From Torymus aiolomorphi (Eukaryota; Arthropoda; Insecta; Hymenoptera; Torymidae), in the NCBI GenBank assembly GCA_036365515.1, contig CM070877.1, positions 89,041,522 through 89,105,521 of the forward strand: a stretch of DNA of 64,000 nucleotides. The letters are read 5' to 3'. The position numbers and the translations under genes are program-made. Each line of letters begins with the position of its first letter. Position 1 is the stretch's first letter. Positions 34,083-46,739 of the stretch are shown piece after piece. The notes under the pieces were generated by a model. That model had not been told where the DNA came from, did not search any database, and saw only the letters and a program-made list of their open reading frames with translations.

Positions 34083-34578
34083 ATGAACACGAATGAAATA
34101 ACGCGAGCCATCTGCGGCCTCTCTGCTAATTCGCTCGGAGTTTATGCAGCCAATCACATACCAAGCCAGTTGAGCCGTCCATCGGCGGTCATTGCAAATC
34201 TCGACACAGCGGACAAGCACGGCTCTCATTTGGTAGCTTTCTACATAGACAGTCATGCAAGAGGTACCTATTTCGATAGCTATGGAATCAGAAGAAATTG
34301 CAAGTGGTTCAGGTGGAACAAGAAGAAGTTGCAAAGTTTCGATTCTAAAATATTGCATCATGTTTTTGCATTTTATGTGTAGTGGGTTTACTTTACTAAA
34401 ATTTTGTAACATCTTTACGACGGATGCTCGCGCCAAAGGCAAAATAGCTGCTAAATTTTATAACATTATAAAGAACAAAAAATTAAAAAAAGAAGGACGT
34501 GCGTACAATTTCCCGCGTGCTACTTCACAAGGGTGCGGCTCGTGCACTCAGGCATGTAGGCCAATGACTCATTATTAA
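34083..34578 (+). pseudogene. PRO: Adenain-like cysteine protease, frameshifted, catalytic Cys lost
   Basis: Starts MNTNEITRAI. The first frame (34083-34382) contains the catalytic His region (SHLVAFYIDSHARGTYFDSYG, with the acidic residue in DSYG). Similarity then continues in another frame (MFLHFMCSGFTLLKFCNIFT to about 34480). The site that should hold the catalytic CGxYC reads LKYC, so the first cysteine is gone as well as the frame. In adenoviruses and Polintons the enzyme matures capsid proteins. Clearly dead. Confidence 0.85.
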
Positions 34579-35841
34579 TCTCTCTAACTTTAAGATATAT
34601 TTTGCATTGTTGGGCCTAGATTTGTAAGCTAATATATGTATGCGTGATTGTTCATTACTTGTAATATCTTAATATTGAAAGGAATCAGCCCCTGGTTCAA
34701 ATGCGATTTTATGTATTCGTAGTTAATTTTAAGCATCGCCTATGTCTGTCTCGGTTAAACCATATGTATTCCTAGTTTGTAAGTTTTTGTCTCTTTTCAA
34801 AATTTATATATTCATAGTTTGTAAGTTTATGTATTCATAGTATGTAAGTTTATATAATCATAGTTTGTAAGTTTGATCGAATAAACAAAAAATATATAAA
34901 TCATGTTTTCATTTACAGACCTTTGATTTTCCCACTCCTGAAAAAAAAATCAGTTAAATTCATTTTTCTCCCGCGAGAGAGTATTCAAAACGTTTTCTTT
35001 TATTACGAAATACTTAGGCGTGAAATATTTTATCATCATATACATATTTTCTTCACGCGTAACTTAAAAACCGTTGAACAAAGAACGCATTTATGGCGGG
35101 GCTAAAATGTTCTTAGAACCACTTAACGTAGTTATCGAGTACAACCATAAATAGTTACATGTCGCGGCACACATTTCCTTCTCACAAAACAAAGAATGCA
35201 TTCATGTGAAAAATTTATCATGTATACGCTTTGACTCGTAATCAGTTAAACACACATACACACACATATCGTAAAATCGAGAGCACACTCTTGAAACTGT
35301 CCGTTAAATTCGTTGAACAATTGACGCATTCATGGCCAGGGTGAACTGTGCTTAGAACCACTTAACGTTGTTATCGGGTACGTGCCACAGCACGCATTTC
35401 CTTCTCACGAAAATCTTTGTCGAGAGTACGTGATTGAAAACGCTAAACAATGGACGCATTCATAACGACAATTATTGGAAACGCTTTCCACAGTCATTGG
35501 GTACAACCATAAACCTAATATTTTTCTCGCCACCTTTCCCCCACCACCGGGTACGTTGCGTCATACACGTGCTCTCATTGGCAGCGCCGCCATCCCCCCA
35601 CTGTCGGCGTTCCCTACCACCTCTCGAGGCGCACACCCAAACGAATAGCGCAACCGACGACGTTACGTCAGTCTAGTAGAACACGCAGCACCAGCAGCAC
35701 CAGCAGTCAAATCAGCTGTAGAAAGCACGCCTCAGTATTTCTTTACACACACACACACAAAGTGCACTCGTACAACGACATTGCTTCAGCCACGAGATTA
35801 GTATTTCTTTTTTAAAACAAGTTTGTGACAGCTATTTTAAA
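34579..35841. repeat. Non-coding with direct repeats
   Basis: No supported gene. 34780-34880 has tandem ~24-bp units around TAGTTTGTAAGTTTAT. 35050-35520 has three imperfect copies of a block with ACGCATT, TTAGAACCACTTAACG, TTATCG-GTAC and GCGGCAC-CATTTCCTTCTCAC (about 35080, 35330 and 35450). 35560-35840 has CAGCAC repeats and would hold the promoter/leader of the next gene. Confidence 0.6.
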
Positions 35842-36702
35842 ATGAATCAAGACGATCTTCCGCAAAACTTGCTTTTTAACACAAGTTACGCGCTCAATAA
35901 GTCTCACTCGAAATTTGCATACCTTGGATTGCAATATTACGGTGGGCATTTCCGTACAGTGATTCAATTCGGTGGCGATACTTCGCCACGCAAATACATA
36001 ACAATGGGAATCACCGCGTGGGAGGAATTCACCACGCATTTTCCTGCAGTAATGTATCATCTGTACGGGCACAAGCAGGAGTTTACAAAAATCGACCTAA
36101 CTGAGCACGAGATTAATTTGACTACCGCTTATAACTCGAGAGTACTGGGAATCAATCAGAAAAAGAAAACAGTGGAGCCTGTGTCATTACGGAGCCGGCG
36201 CCGGTATCAGCATGAGGCGCAAGATTGGGATACCAACGACGGATTGCGCATCGATACAGAGTCAATCATCACGGCCGTCGACGCAGATGACAACAACGAC
36301 GACGACGAGAGTGCACCAGCGCGAAAGAAGAGAAAAGTTGAGAGTCTTCCAAGTGTTGTGATCATGCGACGTACTTTTCTAATATTAAAATGCATGCGCG
36401 AGTGTATAGAGTTTCGTCTTCGCGAGTTAGATGATATGTCCACGTATGTTAATGTCATGTATGATGTAATGATAGACAGTTTGAAAATGCGCGAGAACAG
36501 TCGCGAACTTGATAAATGTTTCGACGGGTCCACATTTCTTAAACTTTTCAACGACCACAAAGACGAATTAATATCTAATGTAAAAAACCGGATGATTTAT
36601 TCCAACTTTGGTAATTCGAATGTGGATAGACTATTTGTAGAAATAAAATGTCTTTATTTACCGACACTAGAAAAAGATGTATACGAGGCTGTTAATAATT
36701 AA
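35842..36702 (+). CDS. Nuclear-targeted Polinton protein, PC4-like N-terminus (tentative)
   Basis: 286 codons from ATG 35842. The N-terminal ~80 residues (HSKFAYLGLQYYGGHFRTVIQFGG and RKYITMGITAWEEF) have the alternating strands and W-E-F ending seen in PC4/p15 ssDNA-binding coactivators; this is a weak resemblance. Then an acidic DADDNNDDDES stretch, a classical monopartite nuclear signal KKRKV (about residue 158), and a helical C-terminal half. No lesion. It lies alone downstream of a long non-coding block, so probably has its own promoter. A role in replication or transcription is inference. Confidence 0.6.
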   Translation: MNQDDLPQNLLFNTSYALNKSHSKFAYLGLQYYGGHFRTVIQFGGDTSPRKYITMGITAWEEFTTHFPAVMYHLYGHKQEFTKIDLTEHEINLTTAYNSRVLGINQKKKTVEPVSLRSRRRYQHEAQDWDTNDGLRIDTESIITAVDADDNNDDDESAPARKKRKVESLPSVVIMRRTFLILKCMRECIEFRLRELDDMSTYVNVMYDVMIDSLKMRENSRELDKCFDGSTFLKLFNDHKDELISNVKNRMIYSNFGNSNVDRLFVEIKCLYLPTLEKDVYEAVNN

Positions 36703-36867
36703 TCAATAAATACAAATTTTAATTGAATTGCCTTCTTCTTCATTATTTCATAGCCCCTACTCTTCCGCTCCATCCCCATCCACCATCAATCACTTGGCCT
36801 TACATATAAGCTAATAGTAGCATCGGCGCGAGAGCAGAAGGACTGCAACCTTCACAGAGCACACATC
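36703..36867 (+). promoter_or_regulatory. Probable polyadenylation signal and core promoter
   Basis: AATAAA directly after the previous stop (about 36705). TATA-like ATATAAG at about 36804, some 64 bases before the ATG of the small protein at 36868; spacing fits a pol II core promoter. Inference from motifs only. Confidence 0.35.
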
Positions 36868-37032
36868 ATGGGTCCGTCATTTAGCAAGCAGACATCAGAG
36901 GATAAACAGCCTCTCATCGATAAAGAAAAGAAAGATTATTCGTCGACGGATAAAGATTCATCGCGATATAAATCTTTTTCCACCAATACCAATTCCTTTC
37001 CCAAAAAACAAGGTTATTCACGATGTAATTAA
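36868..37032 (+). CDS. 54-residue protein with N-myristoylation motif
   Basis: A short frame starting MGPSFSK, which fits the N-myristoylation pattern (Gly2, Ser6, Lys7). The rest is hydrophilic, Ser/Lys/Asp-rich and lacks a hydrophobic segment; it ends in RCN-stop at 37030-37032. Upstream lies a TATA-like element. It is the last gene before the right TIR. Members of this size are easily missed. A membrane-associated accessory role is inferred from the lipidation motif; I recognise no family. Confidence 0.5.
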   Translation: MGPSFSKQTSEDKQPLIDKEKKDYSSTDKDSSRYKSFSTNTNSFPKKQGYSRCN

Positions 37033-37187
37033 AACTTAACACAAAAACGGCCCTTTTCAGGGCCACAAACTCATTATTACGTATACAAAACTATTTCTTA
37101 TACGTTGACCACTTGGGACTCCCGCTGCGCAGTTCGACGGACCAACGATGGAGTAGGGATGCTGACGCATACCTGCACCACACAAAG

Positions 37188-37848
<661 letters not shown>

Positions 37849-37854
37849 ACCACC
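37849..37854. other. Polinton target site duplication, right (ACCACC)
   Basis: Identical to 22198-22203; host sequence AATAGGAGCGCGG continues directly after it. Confidence 0.97.
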
Positions 37855-38316
37855 AATAGGAGCGCGGGGCGCATTATAACAACCGCCAATTAGACGCTCC
37901 GTCCAACGGAATTTTTTCTTTTCGGAGTCAACTTCGCGTTACCAACGGTTACGTCTTAACTCATTTCTTAAGTAATTACTTATAAAATTACTTAACAAAT
38001 ACGTTTGATATTTAAGTAATCGATTAAGTAATTACTTAAGAACTAAATCCGATATTTAAGTAATCGTTTAAGTGATTACTTAAAAAATAATTTTGACATT
38101 TAAGTAATAAAATGAGAAATTACTTAAGTAATTTCTTAAGAAATTTCTTTAACTTTTCGAGTAATGTCTGAAGTAATTTCTTAAGTAATTCCTTAAGTAA
38201 TTTCTTAACTTATTATTTAGCTCGTTAACTTTATTTTTTAGAATTACTTGTAACAATACTCAATATAATACTTCAATTGGCAGTAAGGTCCCTGATAAAA
38301 GTATCGATAAACTGGG
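37855..38316. repeat. Fold-back element, left inner arm
   Basis: Tandem variants of AATTACTTAAG and TTAAGTAATTACTTAAG (about 37965-38215), mirrored at 39428-39725. Each unit is itself palindromic, so the arm can fold locally as well as with its partner. Confidence 0.85.
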
Positions 38317-39323
38317 CCACTGGGTACTCCCAGATTCACACAAAAAGCTTTGCTTTGCTCAAAAATAGTTTTCTGGGTGCGCGCCTGCATTCATACACGT
38401 GAATTAATCTCAAATTTAAGTTGAGCGATACGAAAATCCTCTAAAACTCCGAAATTCGCGCTAAAGGCTATATAATTTACTCAAAAATGGTCTCATGGGC
38501 ATGCAAGTGTAGCCATATAGGTAAATCGACGTTGGAAATAAGCCCGGACACTCAAAAATCCTCCTGGGTACCCACCGATTAACGCTTAAGGCTTTAATTT
38601 GCACAACAATCGTCTACTGCACGTGCTCGTTGCATTGTACACTAAAATAGATGTAAAAATCCAAATTAGCAGTTCGAAAAACCTCTTGGATTACCGCGGA
38701 TATTAATTATATATAACAAATGGGACGTTTTTACGCGTCAAGGTGAGATGTGACGTTCTCCCACCCAACGATATGTAATAAAGGCCTCGTAGATTTGATG
38801 CAGCTTTTCTTCCCTTTTAACTGAATTTTCTATTGTCAAACGTTATTAGTTATTTTGAAAAAACTTTATTGAAGTTATTTCGATTCCCCATAGTTATTTG
38901 CGAACTATCGAGTAAATTTATTTTAATAACGCGGTGAAATAATATTTATAAACGTATATTTTCTATTAAAACGAGGAGAAGTTAATGATATGAAATATTT
39001 TATAATATTTACATAATTTGGATTTTGTGGCAAATACTACTTGCTTGTAGTTTTCAAAGTAATGGCTGGTTATTCTTTTCTCTGTGTAGTCTCAAGCTTG
39101 GAAAAAATATTCCCGCAGACGATGTTCGCCACTTGCCGCGGGACACACGCGAGCGCGTAGGGCTGCCACTACAAAATTGGAGAGAAAAATTCCGCTTGAG
39201 ATGGCGCGTTCTTGGGAGCTTGCGCTGAAATAGCGTGTTCTTCCCTGCTCGTGCCGCGATAGCGGGTTTTTGCGAGCTCACGCCGACATAGCGCCTTCTT
39301 CCTCTCAGCCGTGTGTACGGACT
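38317..39323. other. Fold-back spacer, no gene seen
   Basis: About 1 kb of unique-looking sequence. Short open frames overlap the region on both strands (39025-39362) but show no domain or composition supporting them. 39225-39310 has two GCG-TTCTTCC / GAGCT-GCGCTGA-like repeats. Confidence 0.5.
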
Positions 39324-39952
39324 CCAGTTTATCGATACTTTTATCAGGGACCTTACTGCCAATTGAAGTATTATATTGAGTATTGTTTCAAGTCATTCTT
39401 AAAAAATAAAGTTAATAAGCTAAATAATAAGTTAAGAAATTACTTAAGAAATTACTTAAGAAATTACTTAAGAAATTACTTAAGAAATTACTTAAGGAAA
39501 TACTTAAGAAATTACTTCAGACATTACTCGATAAGTTCAAGAAATTTCTTAAGAAATTACTTAAGTAATTTCTCATTTTATTACTTAAATGTCAAAATTG
39601 TTTTTTAAGTAATTACTTAAACGATTACTTAAATATCGGATTTATTTCTTAAGTAATTACTTAATCGATTACTTAAATATCAAACGTATTTGTTAAGTAA
39701 TTTCATAAGTAATTACTTAAGAAATGAGTTAAGACGTAACCGTTGGTAATGCGAAGTTGACTCCGAAAAGAAAAAATTCCATTGGACGGAGCGTTTGATT
39801 GGCGGTTGTTATAATGCGCCCCGCGCTCCTATTGGTGGTTATTTCTTCGGTTGGTCGGATCTTTGGGGATTCCGCTAGGATTATCAAGTGCATGGTAGTA
39901 TAAAGTAGAATAGATATGTCTAAGTTGTAATAATAACTCTTAAAGTTAAGAA
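39324..39952. repeat. Fold-back element, right arm (uninterrupted)
   Basis: Complete arm carrying the empty sites of the Polinton (one ACCACC reverse complement, about 39830-39835) and the 850-bp palindrome (CCGCTAGGATTATC, about 39871-39884). Confidence 0.85.
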
Positions 39953-41456
39953 TCATGTAGGATACGTAAGAAAGTAATTATGTCTTTCTTATGCCTATTT
40001 AAATTAATTATTTCAAATAATTGATTGACATAGTTATTTCTTAATTTTTTTTAATGTAGTTTAATAGCAACTGCTATTCTGAAAGTTTTTTAGTTTTATT
40101 TTAGTGAAAGATATTACCATGAAATTTTTGGTGATGGTCCGACTAAGGATATATTTCATTACAGGAATCGAATGTGCATTTTAATCAGCTATTTAGCCAT
40201 ATATCAAGTTCTTTTTTTTTTCTCCTTATAGAGCTTTTGGCCTGTTCTGGGATAGTAGCAGATACTTTTGTTATGAGAAAAGGTACTTTCATGAAATTTT
40301 TGGTTATCGTACTGATGATCGAAGTCTTATTTTGGCATATTTTAAGTTTTAAAATAGCTCTAGCATAATTGGAAAATTTGCTAAAAAATGGTATATATTG
40401 TTCCTATATGAAAAATGCACCCCTGAGGAGCTATAAGGCATTGAAAAAAGGCAAAAATTGCAAAAAAAGCTAAAATGACCAACTTTGACCCTCTGCCACA
40501 CAAAAACTATGAATGAAAAAAATCTGAAAAAATTCAGGGTAACTTATGGGATGGTTACGAAGCGATTTAGGTGGTTACGGAAGGAAAAAAAATTTTGACC
40601 TCTCGATTCCCCCGAGAACTACCCATATATATATACATATATATATTTCACCTAACCCCTTTATGGAGTTCATTCCTGTATATTAGTACCTACGCCCAGA
40701 GATCCCGTATATAAGTGATTAAAGAAATAATCCCTCTCTGGGTATAGAAACTCTAGATCAAGCTCCATAAACCGGGATGTACTGAAAGTTTGTGGTGCCT
40801 GGGCTCCATAAAAATAGTTAACGAGATGTACTATATATATATATATATATAATTTTGAATTTTATATAAGTTAAATTTATGAAGCACATCCTGAGTAAAA
40901 ATTTTTAAATTTTAATAAATGCAGGTAAAAAAAATGTAAAAACAATTTAAAAAAGTAAACAAATTGTTTAAATTAAGTATAAGTAACTGTAAATAAATGT
41001 AAAATTGTTGCAATTACTACTTTTTTGTAATAGTATTGTAATTGTATTTTAATAATATTGTATAAATAATAATATAGTAAATCGATATGATAGATGATAT
41101 TTGACAGTCCCCAGTGGAAATAAAAAATGTACCTACATGTAAAGAAAATGTTCATTTTTTAATAGAGTAATAAAAAAAAAGTTCAACTGAATGGTAGAAG
41201 AAGACGTTTTTCGAAAAATTACAAAAAGAGTGAAAATTGTGGTCATTTTAGTGATTTTTATGAGTTTTTCCAAACGATCTAGAACAAAAAGTCACAATCA
41301 TTGACAAAGTTTTATAGCTTTTTCTTCGTAACAAAAGCTTTAATTGAAGCCCTAGAACACTAATGTGCCATGAAAAAAATTCCAGGTATTAGAGTTTATG
41401 TTTTCTGAAATTCAAGAAGTAAATAGTTTCCTTGAAGATATATATTTATATATATA
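39953..41456. other. Intergenic AT-rich DNA with one short-repeat copy
   Basis: No gene. 40650-40830 is a one-armed copy of the GGGCTCCATAAA family (with a 16-mer variant at 40716-40731), bordered by (TA)n tracts at 40620-40645 and 40827-40850. Around 40110 and 40280 a TATTACCATGAAATTTTTGGT-like block (first 20 bases) occurs twice. The rest is featureless. Confidence 0.55.
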
Positions 41457-41510
41457 CTAGGGGGGATTCGACCCCTGCTCGCTCCGCTCGCCAAACCCCA
41501 TGCGTAGCGT
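41457..41510 (-). other. Third Helitron-type 3' terminus (minus strand)
   Basis: Read on the minus strand: GGCGAGCGGAGCGAGCAGG, hairpin GGGG-TCGAAT-CCCC, then CTAG (41457-41460) followed by TATATA. It shares the GAGCGGAGCGAG block with the ends of Helitrons A and B, so it is the same or a sister family. Its 5' end was not found; the element would extend rightward and may be non-autonomous. Confidence 0.65.
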
Positions 41511-42342
41511 GAATTGTTAAAAAAAATATTATAACAAATACAATTAGGTAAATATAAACTGAATTAGGTTTTTAAATCTAGAAATATTTATGATGTTTTT
41601 CTTTATTTAAGGGGGTTCTCCTCGGGCACTACAGTTTGTGGCTCAGCGAGAGCACAAACTATACCATGGGCGTCGTTCTGTCTCTCTCCCTCTCGTGCAC
41701 GTCGTCTGCTATTTGTGTTTATAATCATTAATATCTTTTTAAAAAGATCGGCTTGACACATATTTGATAAACGTAATAGAAAGAGCCAAATTTCATCTTC
41801 CTTAAGCTATGTTTTTCTTTTTGAAGTCCAATTTTTTTTATGATTAATACTATTACTTTCTGTCACAGTTGATGTAGCACTCATTTACTCTCATGTAAAA
41901 ATAACTATTTTCAAGAATTTTTTTCTCAAAAATTTGTTCCGCAATGTATGTAAACAAACATATGGTATCATTTCTGTGACTTTGAAGAATATTTGTATAT
42001 TTTTTTCAGAAGCTTTTTCAGTTTTTGCAATATGAAGAGAACTACCTTAAAAAAAATCTTTTCTTTTTTTAAATTTGTTAGATGTATTCGAATAAAATTA
42101 TGAAATATATTTACATGTAACAAAAGAATACATATTTATGTTGTTCATGTAGCTTAATTTTTCTTCAAAAAATAAATTTATATTATTTGTTTAAAATTTT
42201 TGTTCAAGTATAATGAATAATAATTATACCAATTTAGATCAAATAAATATGGAAAGTTAGTATTTAATTTTTAATTATATATAAAAATTTATTATTTTAA
42301 AAAATAAAATAATATGATTTAAAATTCATCTTATAATTATAG
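41511..42342. other. Intergenic AT-rich DNA, probably inside Helitron C
   Basis: No gene. A short GC-richer patch (41610-41710) is flanked by AT-rich, T-run-containing sequence. Confidence 0.4.
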
Positions 42343-42524
42343 TTGAAGATTATATTGTATATGAAGAAAAATATTTAAGATATATCGAAAATTTAGACGA
42401 AGATACAAATAAATTAAAAAAATTAAATTCTGGTTTTATACAGAAAAGAATAAAGAAAAAGAAAAATAATGTTGAAAAATTACGGAATGCTTTTAAGAAT
42501 TTAAGTAAATTATATAGTTTTAAG
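42343..42524 (+). CDS. Candidate internal exon, unknown protein
   Basis: A pyrimidine/AT stretch ending in TTATAATTATAG (acceptor at 42341-42342) precedes an open, lysine-rich, coiled-coil-like segment (YEEKYLRYIENLDED, then QKRIKKKKNN), followed by AAG|GTTATT as a possible donor at 42525. The frame stays open to about 42573. Composition differs from the stop-rich surroundings. No partner exons or family recognised; could be chance. Confidence 0.3.
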
Positions 42525-42574
42525 GTTATTAATCATGTGCAATATTTTGTGAACTTTTTTTTATTTCATTTATA

Positions 42575-45500
42575 GGAATTTAATCCTGAGCCTCATCTTA
42601 AGTGTATCAACTTCTTTGGTTGTGTTTATGTGTATACATACATATATATTTATTATTGTACCTGTTTTTATAAAAAAAAATCTATAAAAAATTTATTTGT
42701 TCTGATTTTGCCGAACAGAGCAAGGCCATACATATTTTATTATATTATATGTTTTAATTTCGATGAAAAGTGAAGCGTCGTAGTTATATTATATTGGTGC
42801 GCGGTGATCAATGTGGTATAACGCGTGAAAAATTTTTTCAAATTTATTTATTTGTATGTAATAATATGCATTATTGTTAAAAACAGAAATATATTTGATT
42901 AAGTAATATTATTAAAAACATAAATTTATTTTTTACCTAAATTTTCTGTATACCTGAGGTCATAAAAATATTGCGCAAATATTGATAGTACATATTACTT
43001 AATCAAATATATTATAGTAATAATAATAATAATGAAGTTAATTCAATTAAAAAATATATATTTATAATTTATTTAATTTTTTACAACAGAGTTTGTTTAG
43101 TATTACATAAATTTTTGTCTTCTTTATTTCAATAACTTTATTACAATAACAACCATGAACCGTGTTAGAAGAATTACTATTCATGAATTATCTCAAATTT
43201 TGTAATTCATTTTACTCACTATTTTTGTTGTAATAGATAACAGAAAAAACTTCTATACTTGCCTTATTTTATACTTTCGTAGGAAGTTTTATTAACAATA
43301 TTATTATTTGTACAGTCATGAACAAAATTATTACCATTTGTAGAGAGTGCTTATTGAATAGATAGGATTAGAATAAATAAAAGGACTATAGACAAATAGA
43401 AAATACTTTAAAAAATAGTTTTTAAAAGTGTTTATAATAATTGTTTCAAAAAAACATTTAAGCTTTCAGTCAAGTTCTTTGTAGAGAATTGGACAGTTGT
43501 TGAGAGCAAAATTGTTTCGATAAAAATATTAACCTTTTATTAGTATTTCAACAGAGGATTTAAAGTTGTTAAGAAAGATAACAATAATATATTTTTTCTT
43601 TGTAGCTATCGCAAGGAATAAAAGAAAAAAGTACAAGTTCTCAGAATTACAATTCAAATCTCTGTATCACCTGATTCTCTTGCTTTTATAAAACTCGAAG
43701 CTCAAAGTTGGCTGAGAAGTTGCATTCTCATGTCAACTACCTTTTCCATAGCAGCCGGTGGTACAAAGTTTTTTAAAAACTACTCTTTCGCATCTATTTC
43801 TCTGAAATCACCTAATTCTCTAGCCTTGACGAAATGCGAATCTCAAAGTTTGCCAAGTCAACTACCCTTACGTAAGAGCACCTGATACTAAGTTTTTTCA
43901 CAAAACACTCTTATGCATCCATTTGCTCTTGTTTTTTTGACAAATTATTATTACATTATGCTAAAATTTACCTCTAGCCTTCTATTGCACATTCTCAAGC
44001 TGGAATTAGTTTCATTATTTTGGTATCCATATATTTCTTTTTCATAATATTTTTTTTTCATCATATACATAATCTTGTAAAATTAAAAACATAACCAGTT
44101 GATAAATTAAACATTATTATTATCTGAATCTTGTATAGAAAATTATGTACTGAAAACTTCTCTGAAAAATTTTGACATCTCCTACCGTGAAAAAATCATA
44201 AAATAGATTAACTGAGCACTTTCATTCCTTGAAATTTTCGCAATAACACATCATTTTTGCTCTTTTCAGTACTTCCATGTTTATTAGACATAATTTTTTT
44301 ATTGGCACTTGAATAAATATGTACAACAGCACAGCACTGTTATCGACTATGTTTTTTAAAGATGACAGATGCTTTTTAAACCAAGACTCAGACCAATATT
44401 TCAAATAGGCATCATAAATTATATTGTATATTTATATCCTCACGTGTCACTCAGAAATATTTTCTTCTATGCTAAAGCTTATTATGAAGTGTATGAACCT
44501 CATAACGTGTAATTATTTATTAATGCACACTTGTTCTATTCTCAAAACATTTGAAACTGATTTTTAATAAAAGCTTTAAAATTTGATTATAAACACTTCA
44601 TATAACACGTCATACCAGTACTATATTTTATTTATTATTACACAAAACACTGAAAATTATATTGTATATTTATAATATAACCTTGCGTGTCACTCAGCAA
44701 TATTTTCTTCTATGCAAAAGCTTATTATCAAGTTTATGAGCCTCATAACATGTAATTATTTATTAATACACACTTGAGCTATTTTCAAAACATTTGGAAC
44801 TGATTTTTAAGAGAAATTTTAATATTTGATTATAAACACTTCATGTAACACGTCATACCAATACTATATTTTATTTATTATTAGACAAAACACTGAAAAT
44901 TATATTGTACATTTATAACCTCATGTGTCACTCAGCAATATTTTCTTCTATGCAAAAGCTTATTATGAAGTTTATGAACCTCATAACATATAATTATTTA
45001 TTAGTACACACTTGTTCTATTTTCAAAACATTTCAAACTGATTTTAAGTAGAAGTTTTAAAATTTGATATAACACTTCAAGCAACACATTTTACCAGTAT
45101 TTTATTTTTTTTATATTACACAAAATACTGATTAGATGTCATTTTTTAATCACTATGTTATTTGTTATCAATAACATTTAATTATATATGCACTTCATGC
45201 AGCACATCATACCGGTATTTTATTTTATTTATTACACAAAGCACTGATTAGATGTCATTTTTTAATAATCACAACATTTTTAGTATCAATATAATTTTCA
45301 ACTAGATAGACGAACTATGAAAATCACAATTTTCTTTTCTTATTTTGAAAAACTTACTTCAATACATAATACTTTTTTCGTACTTTGAATCCAATACTGT
45401 CTAAATAAACATCTTGGTTGTTTGTTTTATGTGTTATTCATTGAAAGCAATGAAACTGTCATTTTCTTCATTGACATCCAAGTCCTCTATTCGTCCTGTC

Positions 45501-46730
45501 AAATATAAAGACAAAATTTGAATATTTTTCTAAAACTCTATCTCATGAAAAATTTTCTTGTTTAGGATACATTTCTTGAAAAATATTGTCATAAATAGTA
45601 TTTGCCTGCTCTTCCATAGGCTAATATTGGTTTGGTTTTTATTTCTTGAGTAGTACTATATTCTTACTATCTTCTTTAATATAATTCTATTCCTAAGCGT
45701 CTGTTCTTGTATTAAAATAACTTTTTCTTGTCCATTAATAAATAATAAAATAACCAGCAGGGTCATGAGGACACTTGTTTATTTTGGCTAATTCAAAATT
45801 AGATTTTTCAGACAGTACACAATTAGAACACCTCAACATTATTGGCTATATTATATATTCAAAATAGAATGAATAAGGCTTTCAGCATTTGTCTACATTG
45901 TACAACCATCCAAGTCAATTTAAAATCGAATTTCAATGACTGTAAAACAATCTTGTATAATCTGTAAATATAAAAAAATTCACACAAAGTATCAATTTTT
46001 AAAAAATGATTGTAGCCATTTAACATTTAGCTGTTCAATACTTATCTAATAAAAATAATTGTCCCTTTGATGCACGTAGGTACATTCTTATTAGTTTAGT
46101 TGGCTTTCTTAGATCTTTGTATAACTACTATTTCTAACCTATACATACTCTGGCGCTGACTCTCTCTCTCTCTCTCTCTCTGTATCTGTTCTGACGTCAT
46201 CGCCATTCATTCATTATTAGTATATGTGGTCGGACAAAAATGCTATAGTATATACGGTCGGAAGAAAAATGTATAGTTTATGAATCTTATGGAGAAACAT
46301 GGAGAAATTTTAGAATCGGAAACCAGACATAAAATTGTCCACTATTTAATATCTCTAATATGAGAACATCTTTTTACATGAAACTTTTTGTGCAACATAG
46401 TATGATAAAATAGCATGCTGTTATTTTAATTTGGGTGAATATAAAAGCGATTGAAAATTACAGTAAATATTTCAATTTCTCGGGCATCCATTTCAATGTA
46501 TATGTAGCGCGGTCGACCCTCAGGCTTCTTCTATACTTGCCTTCGGAGCGCTCCCGCGCTCCTTGATTTATGATTTTCCAGGTTGTAGGTTTTTTGTTAG
46601 AACAACTTGAGTTGAAAAAGATTGTTTACGTAGTAGAGTATCATATAAGTAGTTAAGTTATTAATAAACTCCTCTTTATATTAAGATAAAAGTCTTTTTT
46701 ACTACACCTCAACAGAAACATAGTTTCTTG
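42575..46730. repeat. AT-rich non-coding with tandem duplications
   Basis: No supported gene. 43640-43950 holds two ~145-bp copies of a CTCGAAGCTCAAAGTT / GCGAATCTCAAAGTTT block. 44410-45280 holds three full and one partial ~240-bp unit with the shared landmark TTTTCTTCTATGC-AAAGC and TTTATTTATTATTA (starts about 44415, 44657 and 44900). 46160-46182 is a short (CT)n tract. 46510-46565 is a GC-rich patch. Confidence 0.6.
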
Positions 46731-46739
46731 ATTGTGTAA

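Noticed and set aside
38317..39362. Possible gene in the fold-back spacer (39025-39362)
   Set aside because: Frames of 60-110 codons on both strands without motifs, extending into the inverted arm; not supported.
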